Assembly: GCF_000685395.1 (NCBI RefSeq)
Contig: NZ_AVSQ01000017.1
Span: forward strand, 96,440-160,439
Origin: Candidatus Nitrosotenuis chungbukensis
Lineage (GTDB): Archaea; Thermoproteota; Nitrososphaeria; Nitrososphaerales; Nitrosopumilaceae
Direction: 5' to 3'
Length of the DNA stretch: 64,000 nt
Position numbers and translations under genes: made by a program. Positions 45,195 to 54,248 of this stretch are shown here, piece by piece; positions within the stretch are counted from its first letter, which is position 1; every line of letters starts with the position of its first letter. Below the pieces are notes generated by a model. That model was not told where the DNA came from. It saw nothing but the letters and a program-made list of their open reading frames with translations, and ran no database searches.

Positions 45195-45869
45195 GTGTTT
45201 ATAATAAATTACAAAAATTATGAAGAGATCGCAGGCGACAAGGCAGTAAAACTAGCCTCAGTTGCATCAGGCATAGCAAAAAAATACAAAATCAAAATTG
45301 CAATTGCACCACCGCATCACCTATTATCTGCAGTCAAAAACTATTCAGGCCCACTGTTATCCCAGCATGTTGATAATGCCAAGGTGGGCAGCACGACTGG
45401 GTTTGTCGTTCCAGAACTGTTGAAAAAATCAAACATAAGCGGCTCTCTGATCAATCACAGCGAGCACAGGATCCCAGGCAAGGACATCATTGAACTAGTA
45501 GAGAGGCTGAAAAAACTGAAAATGATCACAGTCGTCTGCGTCAAAGATGTGGCAGAGGCTGCAAAATACGCAAAGCTAAATCCAACATACATCGCAATAG
45601 AGCCACCAGAACTAATTGGATCAGGAAAGGCAGTATCAACCGAAAAGCCAGAACTCATCACAAAGGCAGCGCAGGCAGTAAGGGATGCAAAAAACAGCAC
45701 AAAGCTACTGTGCGGCGCAGGTATTGTCAGCGGCCAGGATGTCAGAAAGGCAATGGATCTTGGCTCAAAGGGGATACTTGTGGCAAGCGGCATAGTAAAG
45801 GCAAAGAACTGGAATGTGATCGTCGAGGAATTTGCAAAGGGAATGCTTAAAACACGTTCAAATGGATAG
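45195..45869 (+). CDS. tpiA: Triosephosphate isomerase, archaeal type
   Basis: Interconverts dihydroxyacetone phosphate and glyceraldehyde 3-phosphate. The 224-aa archaeal form is shorter than bacterial TIM. Active-site residues: Lys in INYKNY (about residue 7), His in NHSEHR (about 96), Glu in IAIEPPELIGSG (about 140), and the phosphate loop LLCGAGI. The start is a GTG. It precedes ppdK by 20 nt on the same strand, forming a gluconeogenic pair. Confidence 0.95.
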   Translation: MFIINYKNYEEIAGDKAVKLASVASGIAKKYKIKIAIAPPHHLLSAVKNYSGPLLSQHVDNAKVGSTTGFVVPELLKKSNISGSLINHSEHRIPGKDIIELVERLKKLKMITVVCVKDVAEAAKYAKLNPTYIAIEPPELIGSGKAVSTEKPELITKAAQAVRDAKNSTKLLCGAGIVSGQDVRKAMDLGSKGILVASGIVKAKNWNVIVEEFAKGMLKTRSNG

Positions 45870-45889
45870 GAAAATCCGGTGATAAAATA

Positions 45890-48607
45890 ATGAAAATGGT
45901 TTATTTCTTTGACGAGGGAGACGGCAAGAACAAGAAACTTCTTGGCGGAAAAGGCGCAGGCCTAGCGGAAATGACAAGACTAAAGCTGCCAGTCCCACCA
46001 GGATTCACAATCACCACAGATGTTTGCAAATTATACTATCAAAACAACAAGACCCTTCCAAAGAGTCTTTGGGCAGAGATTAAAAAGAACATTTCAAGAT
46101 TGGAAAAAAAGACTGGAAAAAAATGGAACTCTAGTACCAACCCACTACTGGTATCAGTCCGCTCAGGTGCAGCACTGTCGATGCCGGGCATGATGGATAC
46201 CATTTTAAACCTAGGACTAAACGATGCCGCAGTCGAGGCGCTTGCAAAAAAGACAAACAACCCGAGATTTGCATGGGACTCGTATCGCAGATTCATCCAG
46301 TTATTTGGCAAAGTAGTGTTTGGCGTAAATGACAAAAAGTTTGACGAAATCCTGGAAGAGGCAAAGAAAAAGCAAGGAGTTCATCTTGACAGCGACCTAA
46401 ACGAACAGTCACTAAGACAGATTGTTTCACAGTACAAGGAGACTTGCCAAAAACATACTGGAAGGCCATTCCCGACAAGTGCAGACGAGCAATTGGAGTT
46501 ATCAGTAAAGGCAGTCTTTAACAGCTGGATGGGTGAGCGCGCGATAGTTTACCGTGAAAAAAACCACATCACCCGAGACATTGCAGATGGAACTGCAGTA
46601 AATGTAGTCACAATGGTATTTGGGAACATGGGAAATGACAGTGCTACAGGTGTCGTATTTACTAGAAACCCAGGCGACGGCACAAACAAGATTTTTGGCG
46701 ACTACTTGGTAAACGCGCAAGGCGAAGACGTCGTAGCAGGCGTCAGGACTCCAAAGCCAGTTGACGAAATGAGGATTGAAATGACAAAAAGCTACAAACT
46801 GCTGGCTGACACTTGCAAAAAGCTAGAAAAACACTACAAAGAGCCGCAGGACATCGAGTTTACAATAGAGCAGGGCAAGTTCTACTTGCTTCAGACAAGG
46901 TCTGCAAAGATGAACGCCGCCGGAATGATCAAGACATCAGTAGACATGGTAAAAGAAAAACTAATCAACAAAGACAGAGCATTATTACGATTACATCCTG
47001 ATCAATTAGAGCAGCTTCTCCACAAGACAATCAATTACGAAAAGGCAAAAGAATTCAAAAAAGTAGTCAGAGGAATTGCAGCGTCTCCTGGTGCGGCAAG
47101 TGGCATTGCAGTATTTGACGTAAAGCACGCAGTTGCAATGGGCGAGAACGGCGCCAAGGTAATCCTAGTCAGAGAGGAAACAAAGCCAGAGGACGTTCCG
47201 GCATTTTTTGCATCGGTTGGAATTTTGACAAGCAGGGGAGGAAAGACGTCACATGCTGCAGTAGTAGCACGAGGAATGGGAAAGCCATGCATCGTAGGCT
47301 GCTCGGATTTGAAAATTAACTTGGAAACAAAGCAGGCAACTGTTGGCAATTTGGTAATACATGACGGTGATGCAATTACAATTGACGGAAGTATCGGGGA
47401 CGTCTATCTTGGAGAGGTACCAACAATTGAGCCGCAAATCACAAATGATTTCAGGGTAGTTCTCGAGTGGGCGCAAAATACAAAGAGAATCGGAATTCGC
47501 GCAAACGCAGACACTCCGGAAGGCGCACAGCTTGCAAGAAAGTACGGGGCAAAGGGGATAGGACTGTGCAGAACAGAAAGAATGTTCAACGCAGCAGACA
47601 GACTAGGATTATTTGTAAAACTAATCATGGCAAAATCAGTCGAGGAGAGAAAAGAACACTTGCTCAAACTGCAAGAGTTACAGAAAAGCGATTTCATGCA
47701 AATTCTAAAAACCATGGAAGGCTACAAGGTGACAATCAGGCTGCTTGACCCACCACTCCACGAATTCCTCCCAAACCCAGAAGAACTGATCAACAGAATC
47801 CACAAATTGGAAAAACTTGGAAATTCGCCAGAACTTGAAGAGACAAGGGTGATTTTGGCCCGAGCACGCGAACTGGCAGAAATAAACCCGATGATGGGCC
47901 ACAGGGGAGTTCGAGTAGGCATAACATATCCAGAGATATATGAAATGCAGATCAGATCAGTCTTCGAGGCAGCGGCAGAACTTGCAAAGCAAAAGGTAAA
48001 CGCATACCCACAAATCATGATCCCGCAGGTAGGCAGCATTGCAGAGCTAAACTACATCAAGAGAATCTATGACAGAGTCAAGGCAGAATCCGAATCAAAG
48101 CACGGAGTCAAACTCACAATAAACTTTGGAACCATGCTAGAGGTTGTTCGGGGCTGCCTTACATCAAATGAGCTTGCAAGTACGGCGGAGTTTTTCAGCT
48201 TTGGAACAAACGACCTGACGCAGGCAGTGTTTAGCTTTTCAAGGGAGGATGCAGAGGGCAAGTTCCTTCCAGAATATATAGAAAAAGAGGTCCTTGAGAG
48301 AAATCCGTTCCAGACAATCGACGTAAACGGAGTAGGAAGCCTTGTGAAAATCGCAATTGCAAACGGAAAAACAGTAAAGCCAAACATCGAAATCGGAGTT
48401 TGCGGAGAGCACGGCGGAGATCCAAACTCGGTCAAGTTCTTCCATGGAATTGGGGTATCATATGTCAGCGCATCACCGCACAGAATCCCCATTGCAATTG
48501 TCGCAGCAGCCCAAGCCGAGATCCTAGACAAAAGCACACCAAGGCATCCAAAAAAGAAAAAAACTCAGACCAAGAAAAAGGCACTTAAGAAAAAATCACG
48601 CAAGTGA
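45890..48607 (+). CDS. ppdK: Pyruvate, phosphate dikinase
   Basis: Makes phosphoenolpyruvate from pyruvate, ATP and phosphate. The 905-aa protein has the N-terminal ATP-grasp region (GGKGAGLAEM, about residue 19), the phospho-His in GGKTSHAAVVARG (about 455) and the C-terminal PEP site (GFGTND-type pattern seen as SFGTNDLTQ, about 777, and GVCGEHGGD). The extra C-terminal tail is Lys-rich (KKKKTQTKKKALKKKSRK). Its stop overlaps the convergent receiver gene by 12 nt. Key gluconeogenic step in autotrophic thaumarchaea. Confidence 0.97.
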   Translation: MKMVYFFDEGDGKNKKLLGGKGAGLAEMTRLKLPVPPGFTITTDVCKLYYQNNKTLPKSLWAEIKKNISRLEKKTGKKWNSSTNPLLVSVRSGAALSMPGMMDTILNLGLNDAAVEALAKKTNNPRFAWDSYRRFIQLFGKVVFGVNDKKFDEILEEAKKKQGVHLDSDLNEQSLRQIVSQYKETCQKHTGRPFPTSADEQLELSVKAVFNSWMGERAIVYREKNHITRDIADGTAVNVVTMVFGNMGNDSATGVVFTRNPGDGTNKIFGDYLVNAQGEDVVAGVRTPKPVDEMRIEMTKSYKLLADTCKKLEKHYKEPQDIEFTIEQGKFYLLQTRSAKMNAAGMIKTSVDMVKEKLINKDRALLRLHPDQLEQLLHKTINYEKAKEFKKVVRGIAASPGAASGIAVFDVKHAVAMGENGAKVILVREETKPEDVPAFFASVGILTSRGGKTSHAAVVARGMGKPCIVGCSDLKINLETKQATVGNLVIHDGDAITIDGSIGDVYLGEVPTIEPQITNDFRVVLEWAQNTKRIGIRANADTPEGAQLARKYGAKGIGLCRTERMFNAADRLGLFVKLIMAKSVEERKEHLLKLQELQKSDFMQILKTMEGYKVTIRLLDPPLHEFLPNPEELINRIHKLEKLGNSPELEETRVILARARELAEINPMMGHRGVRVGITYPEIYEMQIRSVFEAAAELAKQKVNAYPQIMIPQVGSIAELNYIKRIYDRVKAESESKHGVKLTINFGTMLEVVRGCLTSNELASTAEFFSFGTNDLTQAVFSFSREDAEGKFLPEYIEKEVLERNPFQTIDVNGVGSLVKIAIANGKTVKPNIEIGVCGEHGGDPNSVKFFHGIGVSYVSASPHRIPIAIVAAAQAEILDKSTPRHPKKKKTQTKKKALKKKSRK

Positions 48608-48985
48608 TTCTATTTTTCGTTCAAGTTGTGATAGCGTAAAGGGCTTCTCCAAAACAGCAATCTTATCCACAAGATCATCTGTTTCATCCTCTAGTGCCCA
48701 TCTCTGATATCCCGTAATGAATAGAATTTTTTGTTTTGGGTTTTTTGCCAAAATCTCCTTTGCTGCCTTTGCTCCCGTCTTTTTTGGCATGTTATGGTCC
48801 AAGAGCACCAGGTCAAACGGCGATTCGTCAAGTGAGTCAAATTCTGTTTTTTTGAGCTGTTCTTTGTATTTTTTTATGCACTCCACTCCGTCTTGGGTAG
48901 TGATTACCGTGTGGCCTTTTTTTTCAAGCACTATCTTGTACTGATTTGCAACAAACTTGTTGTCTTCAGCAACTAGTATTATCAA
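48596..48985 (-). CDS. Stand-alone response regulator receiver
   Basis: A 129-aa receiver: IILVAEDNKFVANQYK, phosphoacceptor Asp in LVLLDHNMPKKTG, FITGYQRW, and Lys in VLEKPFTLSQL. It is paralogous to the receiver at 11516-11947 and more distant from the CheY-type one at 17976-18359. The start is a TTG. No kinase is adjacent. Its stop overlaps ppdK by 12 nt. Confidence 0.88.
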   Translation of the reverse strand: MIILVAEDNKFVANQYKIVLEKKGHTVITTQDGVECIKKYKEQLKKTEFDSLDESPFDLVLLDHNMPKKTGAKAAKEILAKNPKQKILFITGYQRWALEDETDDLVDKIAVLEKPFTLSQLERKIESLA

Positions 48986-49055
48986 TTTAGCTAGTATGAT
49001 TTCTTGTTATGCTTGAAGACTAGTGTGTTTTATTCGAACAACATACTGATGAATC

Positions 49056-49169
49056 CTACGCAAGCCTTTTTTTACTAAAAGTTGATTGTATTTCAGGTTC
49101 AGTCGGTAACAATGCCGAGATAGGACCACTAAGACCACACCAAATCAGTGAGGATATCAAGTCGGCCAT
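49056..49169 (-). CDS. Possible 37-aa protein
   Basis: A frame starting MADLISSLIWCGLSGPISALL and ending in a basic tail (STFSKKRLA), mostly hydrophobic in the first 20 residues, so it may insert into the membrane. A TATA-like taatta (about 49192-49197) is centred 25.5 nt upstream of the ATG, as expected for a leaderless message. The ATG lies inside the loop of the inverted repeat at 49147-49187. No homologue is recognised. Confidence 0.4.
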   Translation of the reverse strand: MADLISSLIWCGLSGPISALLPTEPEIQSTFSKKRLA

Positions 49170-49187
49170 GTCTCAGGTATCCTCACT
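49147..49187. repeat. Perfect 10-bp inverted repeat (stem-loop)
   Basis: The arms agtgaggata (49147-49156) and tatcctcact (49178-49187) are perfect inverted copies with a 21-nt loop. It lies 61 nt after the stop of the DUF427 gene and around the start of the possible 37-aa frame, so it could be a terminator-like 3' hairpin, an operator, or an RNA that hides the start codon. Confidence 0.6.
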
Positions 49188-49247
49188 TTTCTAATTACAC
49201 GGAGTTTGAATCACAAACATTCAGAATGTATAGCAAAGCAAGAAATG

Positions 49248-49529
49248 TTATTTAACAATCCTTACGCCGTTCCAAAACGCCACATAGTTTTTAATTTGTT
49301 TTGCAGCGTCAGACGGCTCAGGATAATACCAGGCACAGTCAGGATTGGTCTTTCCATTTACGGTTACAGAATAATAGCTTGCAACCCCCTTCCAACTGCA
49401 GGTTGTCTTTGTACTGGATTTTTTAAAAAATTCCATCTTTATTGCGTCGTGAGGAAAGTACTGATTTCCTTCAACAACTACGGTATCTTCGCTCTCTGCC
49501 AGGACCGCATCATTCCACACCGCCTTCAT
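49248..49529 (-). CDS. DUF427-family protein
   Basis: A 93-aa protein of the DUF427 family, recognised by VLAESEDTVVVEGNQYFP, CSWKGVASYYSVTV and AAKQIKNYVAFWNGV. Its biochemical role is not established. The length is normal. It lies 97 nt downstream of the egtD stop on the same strand and could share that transcript. Confidence 0.8.
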   Translation of the reverse strand: MKAVWNDAVLAESEDTVVVEGNQYFPHDAIKMEFFKKSSTKTTCSWKGVASYYSVTVNGKTNPDCAWYYPEPSDAAKQIKNYVAFWNGVRIVK

Positions 49530-49625
49530 GAATCAATTTAGGATTTGAAGGGTAAATCCCTATCGTTTCGCAACCTGGCGATACACCGTAGTGCAATTAG
49601 CCAAATTTTCACACTCAGAGCCGAG

Positions 49626-50645
49626 TCATCGCGTAGAAAACAAGATCAATGCAAAGTATTTTTGCTTGTCCTGCCAGATCTTGTTTATTTTAAACCCGCT
49701 CTTGCTTGCAATCTTTTTTATCTGACGCAACGTGTATTTGTGCGAGTATTCGGTGCGAATCGATTCTCCCTTTTCAAGTTTTATTTGCAAATCCACCCCC
49801 TCAAGATACACCTGTTGTCGAACTTTTGATTCCAAGTGCATTTCAATTCGGTTTTCTTGTGCATTAAAAAACGCACGGTGTTCAAATTTTTCTAAATTAA
49901 AATTGCCACCCAGCTCGGCATTTATTCTTGCTAGCAGGTTGAGATTGAAGTTTTTTGTGACGCCTTTTGAATCATCGTATGCCTTTTCTAGGACCCGTAC
50001 GTCTTTTACCAAGTCTATTCCGAGTAGGAACAAATCATCTTTTTTCATGCAATTTCTTATGCTGTTTAGAAATTCCAGCCCCGCAATGTGATCAAAATTG
50101 CCAAAGCTTGAACCAAAAAATACAATGATTTTCTTGTCATCCAGGTTTTTTAGTAGTTGCAACCCGGCCTCGTATTGATCAATTATTCCAGTGATGTGAA
50201 GATTTGTAAATTCATCTTGAAGTCGCTCGGAGCTTTCCTGTACAATGTCAGAAATGTCTATAGGATAGTACTTCACATGACTGTGATTTTCCAGCAATGA
50301 CTCAAACAGGTGCCTAGTCTTAATTGAAGAGCCGCTTCCCAGCTCCACGACAGAGCCATGTTGAGAGAAATACTTTGGCATTTCAGATTTAATTGCAGAT
50401 AGTATTTCAAGCTCTTTTTTTGTCAGATAGTATTCGTCAAGATCACATATTTCCTCAAAAAGCCTAGAGCCGTTGGCATCATAGAAGTACTTGGATGGGA
50501 TAAATTTTTTCTTTCTTGTGAGGCCAAATGAGATTTCAGAGGCAAAATCGTCTTGCTGCGGGTTTAATGATTTTATCAGAACGCAGTTTGGACCAACAGA
50601 CTTTTTCTCATAACTATTGGAATTAATGCTAATCGTGTCTTTCAT
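49626..50645 (-). CDS. egtD: L-histidine N-alpha-methyltransferase
   Basis: Makes hercynine (trimethyl-histidine) with SAM, the first step to ergothioneine. Motifs: SAM site VVELGSGSSIKTRHL (about residue 85), VFFGSSFGNFD, GIDLVKD, and the EgtD signature FEHRAFFNAQENRIEMHL. I chose the ATG at 50645 (339 aa); longer in-frame starts up to 50741 exist. It diverges from egtB. Confidence 0.9.
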   Translation of the reverse strand: MKDTISINSNSYEKKSVGPNCVLIKSLNPQQDDFASEISFGLTRKKKFIPSKYFYDANGSRLFEEICDLDEYYLTKKELEILSAIKSEMPKYFSQHGSVVELGSGSSIKTRHLFESLLENHSHVKYYPIDISDIVQESSERLQDEFTNLHITGIIDQYEAGLQLLKNLDDKKIIVFFGSSFGNFDHIAGLEFLNSIRNCMKKDDLFLLGIDLVKDVRVLEKAYDDSKGVTKNFNLNLLARINAELGGNFNLEKFEHRAFFNAQENRIEMHLESKVRQQVYLEGVDLQIKLEKGESIRTEYSHKYTLRQIKKIASKSGFKINKIWQDKQKYFALILFSTR

Positions 50646-50823
50646 GTTCAATGATTCTATTGCTATACCCCATGTCACGATGACTTTTGAATGCTTCGCA
50701 TCAGAACTCGTTTGTAAATTGATGATCACACCAACAAACATGTCAAGTCATCACGTTTTTGAAATTGATTTGTAGGGTCAAGGATAAGAATAAATGATTA
50801 GAGCGTGAAGAAATTACACAAAA

Positions 50824-52116
50824 ATGCTATCCACTGTTTCACTTGTTGACGAATTTAGAGAAATGCGAAAGCACACATTGGATTTGGTAGAAACATTAGA
50901 GTATGACGACTTTGTTGTTCAAACGGCGCCATATGTAAGCCCTCCAAAATGGCACCTGGGCCACGTTAGCTGGCTTTTCGAGATGCTCCTAAAGCAGGCA
51001 GACGAGAAATACGAGTATTATTCAGAAGAATTTTTGCGCTATCTTAACTCGTATTACAACAGATTTGGCGAGCAGATGGACAAGGCAAGCAGGGGCACAG
51101 TCTCAAGGCCAACAGTAAAACAAATTTTAGAATATTACGAAATAATCACCAAGAGGATTACCGATTTAATTCAAAGAAACACGCTCTCAGAGGAGGACCG
51201 AAAGCGTTTTGAGCTTGGAATTAATCACGAATACCAGCATCAGGAGCTTTTGGTGTACGATTTACAGCACATCCTTGCAGACCAGTACAAACCTAAAACA
51301 AAAAACCATCCTCCAAAAAAAGAGCACACAAGACAGGAACAGATCCGCGTCGACGGCGGATTATACGATTTAGGATATGGGGGAAAAGACTTTTGCTATG
51401 ACGTAGAGATGCCAGAGCACAAAGTGTACCTGAAGGATTTTAAAATTGACTCGCACCCTGTTACTGCAGGCCAATATCTTGAATTTGTCGAGTCGGGAGG
51501 ATATTCTGAATACAAATACTGGCTTTCGGATGGATGGAAGACAGTCAAGCAAAACAACTGGAAGGCGCCAATGTACTGGCAAAAAATCGATGATGCGTGG
51601 CACGTGATCGACTTCATAGGAATGCGGAAAATAAATCCAAACGAGCCTGTTTGCAACGTTAGCTTTTACGAATCTGACGCATATTGCAAGTGGGCTGGAA
51701 AAAGACTCCCAACGGAAGCAGAGTGGGAAAAGGCGGCTTGTTGGAACGAAGAAAAAAAGGCAAAGACGGTTTTCCCGTGGGGAAACGACAGGCCCACTGT
51801 CGAACATGCAAATCTATTGGAATCACACATGTGGAGTGCAAGCGAGATAGGCTCCTATCCGATGGGAAGGAGTCATTACGGATGCTATCAGATGATCGGA
51901 GACGTATGGGAGTGGACATCGTCTGAATTTGTAGGATATCCGGGATTCAAGTCCGGATTCCAAGAGTATAACGACAAGTGGTTTACAAACCAAAAAGTTC
52001 TACGTGGTGGTTCCTTTGCTACTCCGAAAAGATCAATCCGTGCAAGCTACAGGAATTTCTTTCGCCTAGATGAAAGATGGATGTTTTCAGGCTTTAGATG
52101 TGTCGAAGACATTTAG
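50824..52116 (+). CDS. egtB: Ergothioneine synthase EgtB (sulfoxide synthase)
   Basis: An iron enzyme that joins hercynine to a thiol (cysteine or gamma-glutamylcysteine) with oxygen. The N-terminal DinB-like four-helix domain has WHLGHVSW and the HxxxH iron motif in NHEYQHQELL (about residue 135-143). The C-terminal formylglycine-generating-enzyme-like domain has HPVTAGQYLEFVESGGY, RLPTEAEWEKA, GDVWEWTSS and ends FSGFRC. A TATA-like gaataaat (50789-50796) is about 31 nt upstream. It pairs with the divergent egtD; EgtA, EgtC and EgtE are not in the window. Confidence 0.93.
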   Translation: MLSTVSLVDEFREMRKHTLDLVETLEYDDFVVQTAPYVSPPKWHLGHVSWLFEMLLKQADEKYEYYSEEFLRYLNSYYNRFGEQMDKASRGTVSRPTVKQILEYYEIITKRITDLIQRNTLSEEDRKRFELGINHEYQHQELLVYDLQHILADQYKPKTKNHPPKKEHTRQEQIRVDGGLYDLGYGGKDFCYDVEMPEHKVYLKDFKIDSHPVTAGQYLEFVESGGYSEYKYWLSDGWKTVKQNNWKAPMYWQKIDDAWHVIDFIGMRKINPNEPVCNVSFYESDAYCKWAGKRLPTEAEWEKAACWNEEKKAKTVFPWGNDRPTVEHANLLESHMWSASEIGSYPMGRSHYGCYQMIGDVWEWTSSEFVGYPGFKSGFQEYNDKWFTNQKVLRGGSFATPKRSIRASYRNFFRLDERWMFSGFRCVEDI

Positions 52117-52204
52117 AAGGCAGAAAGGACGGAACATACGCAGTCACAGCAAATTGTTGCAAGATTTGAGTAAAATTCATAGCACATCCCAGATTACACA
52201 TGTC

Positions 52205-52762
52205 ATGTTACCGCGCCTAGACAACATCAAGCAACAGCGAACCAAGCTTGGAATAACCCAAAAAGAGCTTGCAAGGATGACGGGGGTCAGCACATCTATG
52301 ATAAACCAGATAGAGTCTGGGCGGAGCCAGCCAAGCTATGAGACTGCAAAGAGAATGTTCGACAGTTTGGCAACACTTGAGGGAAGGGCAGACCCAAACA
52401 AGGCAGGGGACATATGCAGTAAAGAAATAGTCAAACTAAAACCCACAGATTCGCTGCACGATGCCATAACAAAGATGCAAAAAATGTCAATTAGTCAGAT
52501 TCCGATTTTCAACAAAACCGAGCCAGTTGGGATAATAACAGAAGACGGAGTAGTAAAACACCTGGCAGACAGTGACGAGTCATCGTGGAAAAAGATAAGG
52601 CTTGCAGATGTGATGGAGGCGCGACCGCCAATAGTTGATCAGCAGACCCCAGCTAAAACGCTAGTTCCGCTCATCAGATACTCAAAATGCATTCTTGTGG
52701 CAAAGGCGGGAAAAATAGTCGGAATAATCACCGCATCCGATACGCTAAAGATGTTAGAATGA
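52205..52762 (+). CDS. XRE-type HTH regulator with two CBS domains
   Basis: A 185-aa protein: HTH of the Cro/XRE class (KLGITQKELARMTGVSTSM, residues about 14-35), followed by a Bateman module (KMQKMSISQIPIF, PVGIITEDGVVK; KIVGIITASDTLKML). An adenosine ligand probably controls DNA binding. I took the ATG at 52205, the first Met before the HTH, rather than a frame that begins inside egtB at 52070. Located just behind egtB on the same strand, so it may control it. Confidence 0.8.
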   Translation: MLPRLDNIKQQRTKLGITQKELARMTGVSTSMINQIESGRSQPSYETAKRMFDSLATLEGRADPNKAGDICSKEIVKLKPTDSLHDAITKMQKMSISQIPIFNKTEPVGIITEDGVVKHLADSDESSWKKIRLADVMEARPPIVDQQTPAKTLVPLIRYSKCILVAKAGKIVGIITASDTLKMLE

Positions 52763-52776
52763 CATCAAGTATGAAA

Positions 52777-53256
52777 TTATTTGCTAAAATATGCAATCAC
52801 ATGCGGTCGCCACATATAGTACAAGACAATTCCGTTTAGGATCATTCCGCCGATTCCAAACACGTTGCCCACCATCATGGATGCAGCATCCATTACTAGG
52901 TTTACTATAGAAAACACAATTACTATTGTTCGCCCCCATTTTTTGCCTGAAAACAAGGCACTTGCAATCAAAAACGAAAATGCCGCAAGCACCATCAGTA
53001 CTACGGTAACCGCACCTCCTATTATCGACGTCATATCACCAAAATACGAATAATTTCCCATCATACTTGACATCACCATAACCATTACGGCAAAGACGGC
53101 TAGGATTATTCCTAAAATTATTTGGAGCATTCCAAGTACGATTATGCCAGTAGGGGTTCCAGTCTTCAGAGTTTGTGAGAATCTGGGCTTGCCGCATCCT
53201 GAGCAGAAATTCTCATCTGCCGCAAACTCTTTCCCACAAGAAGGGCAAAATGTCAC
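52777..53256 (-). CDS. Membrane protein with N-terminal zinc ribbon
   Basis: From the GTG at 53256 (159 aa): a zinc ribbon (FCPSCGKEF, FCSGCGKPR, residues about 4-27) followed by about four hydrophobic segments (GIIVLGMLQIILGIILAVFA, GGAVTVVLMVLAAFSFLI, and others). A TATA-like tttatc element lies about 25 nt upstream, so the longer frame from 53334 is less likely. The same arrangement is common in archaeal small membrane proteins of unknown function. Confidence 0.7.
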   Translation of the reverse strand: MTFCPSCGKEFAADENFCSGCGKPRFSQTLKTGTPTGIIVLGMLQIILGIILAVFAVMVMVMSSMMGNYSYFGDMTSIIGGAVTVVLMVLAAFSFLIASALFSGKKWGRTIVIVFSIVNLVMDAASMMVGNVFGIGGMILNGIVLYYMWRPHVIAYFSK

Positions 53257-53382
53257 ACAAGAACAGTATAAAGCTGAGATAAAACACTTGCTAAAGGAGA
53301 GACATTTTTCCACAAAATCTTTTCTAAAAAACAAATTAAAAATACCGATCCCAGCTTCAAGTACTGGTTCTCAATAAACTGA

Positions 53383-53907
53383 TTAAGAAAAGCTCAATGA
53401 CACGCTGTCTTTTGTAGTGATTGTCTTACAGGTCTTGTTCAACGCAGACATTATCAATCCCTCCAAAAAGTGTTTTAGGAATGTAGAGCCTTTTGCCCCA
53501 AAGTCGTGATGAACGCTTATCTTGTATTTGCTTTCCGTTGTTTCTATATCGCATCGCCCATAGCCGCAATAATCAAAATACATTCGAATAAAATCAAGAA
53601 CATTACTCAGGTTCAGTTCCTTCCACTTGAACAAAATGAACTCCTTTGCCTCCTCGCTTCCACAGTTCGAAGCAGTCAGGATCAGGTCTTTTTCCGGAAT
53701 CACAGACAGTATTCTTCTAAAAGTATCATTGCTCATCAGCAAGGTTCCAAATTTCCGAGTATAGAAATCAAATTCGGTGAAATTGCCAAAAATCTGGTTT
53801 GCCAGGGTGTTTAGACTGACTCGTTTTTCTTCGGCCAATTTTCGTAAAATCTTGTCATACTTTTCGTCTATTCTAAAAGTAATACTGGATGTCTTTTTAC
53901 CGCTCAC
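53383..53907 (-). CDS. Ribbon-helix-helix protein with an unknown C-terminal domain
   Basis: A 174-aa protein. The first 50 residues have an Arc/MetJ-type ribbon-helix-helix (SITFRIDEKYDKILRKLAEEK, VSLNTLANQIFGNF). The rest (about 60-174) is an alpha/beta domain with YCGYGRCDI, HHDFGAKGS and FLEGLIMSALN; I could not place it in a family. Two nearby Cys and His could bind a metal or heme, which is speculative. It probably acts as a transcriptional regulator. Confidence 0.65.
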   Translation of the reverse strand: MSGKKTSSITFRIDEKYDKILRKLAEEKRVSLNTLANQIFGNFTEFDFYTRKFGTLLMSNDTFRRILSVIPEKDLILTASNCGSEEAKEFILFKWKELNLSNVLDFIRMYFDYCGYGRCDIETTESKYKISVHHDFGAKGSTFLKHFLEGLIMSALNKTCKTITTKDSVSLSFS

Positions 53908-53970
53908 GTATTGGTGCAGGCACTGTATCTTATCAGTTTAACTGCAATTGAGTGCAAAGCATTCGTCCTT

Positions 53971-53978
53971 GTTTAATC
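53971..53978 (+). promoter_or_regulatory. TATA box of the 59-aa zinc-ribbon gene
   Basis: The box gtttaatc is centred 26.5 nt upstream of the ATG at 54001. Confidence 0.5.
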
Positions 53979-54000
53979 TTCCATCAGTACAACATCAAGC

Positions 54001-54180
54001 ATGGCATTTTCATGCAAGGGGATCTGCATACGGTACAAAAGCCAGGGGACAGAAAACGGTAGGAAATACCAAAGCGGGCAAAAGAGATGCTCACATTGCG
54101 GCTTATTTTTGAACTGGCAGGAAACAAGATGCCCCTGTTGCAGGACCATCATGCGCACAAAGCCAAGAAGTAGAAGCTAA
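54001..54180 (+). CDS. 59-aa zinc-ribbon protein of a thaumarchaeal multigene family
   Basis: Carries CKGIC (residues 5-9), then KRCSHCG and RCPCC, with YKSQG and GQKRC between: the pattern of a small zinc-ribbon family that, from memory, occurs in several copies in thaumarchaeal genomes. The C-terminus is basic (RTKPRSRS), so it may bind nucleic acid. The start is leaderless, with a TATA box 26 nt upstream. The gene stands alone between the RHH gene and a small membrane protein gene. Confidence 0.75.
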   Translation: MAFSCKGICIRYKSQGTENGRKYQSGQKRCSHCGLFLNWQETRCPCCRTIMRTKPRSRS

Positions 54181-54248
54181 ATTGCAAACGCTTGCACTAG
54201 ATTCCTGTTGATTATATGCAATTTCGACCACATACTAATCGAGCTAAC

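Noticed and set aside
49100..49150. Possible tRNA or structured RNA with tcgg/ccga pairing
   Set aside because: Only short stems were found, with no T-loop or acceptor stem; the region also reads as a 37-aa frame.
53973..54158. Minus-strand frame opposite the 59-aa zinc-ribbon gene
   Set aside because: The plus-strand reading has a full zinc-ribbon pattern and a TATA box; the opposite frame has neither.
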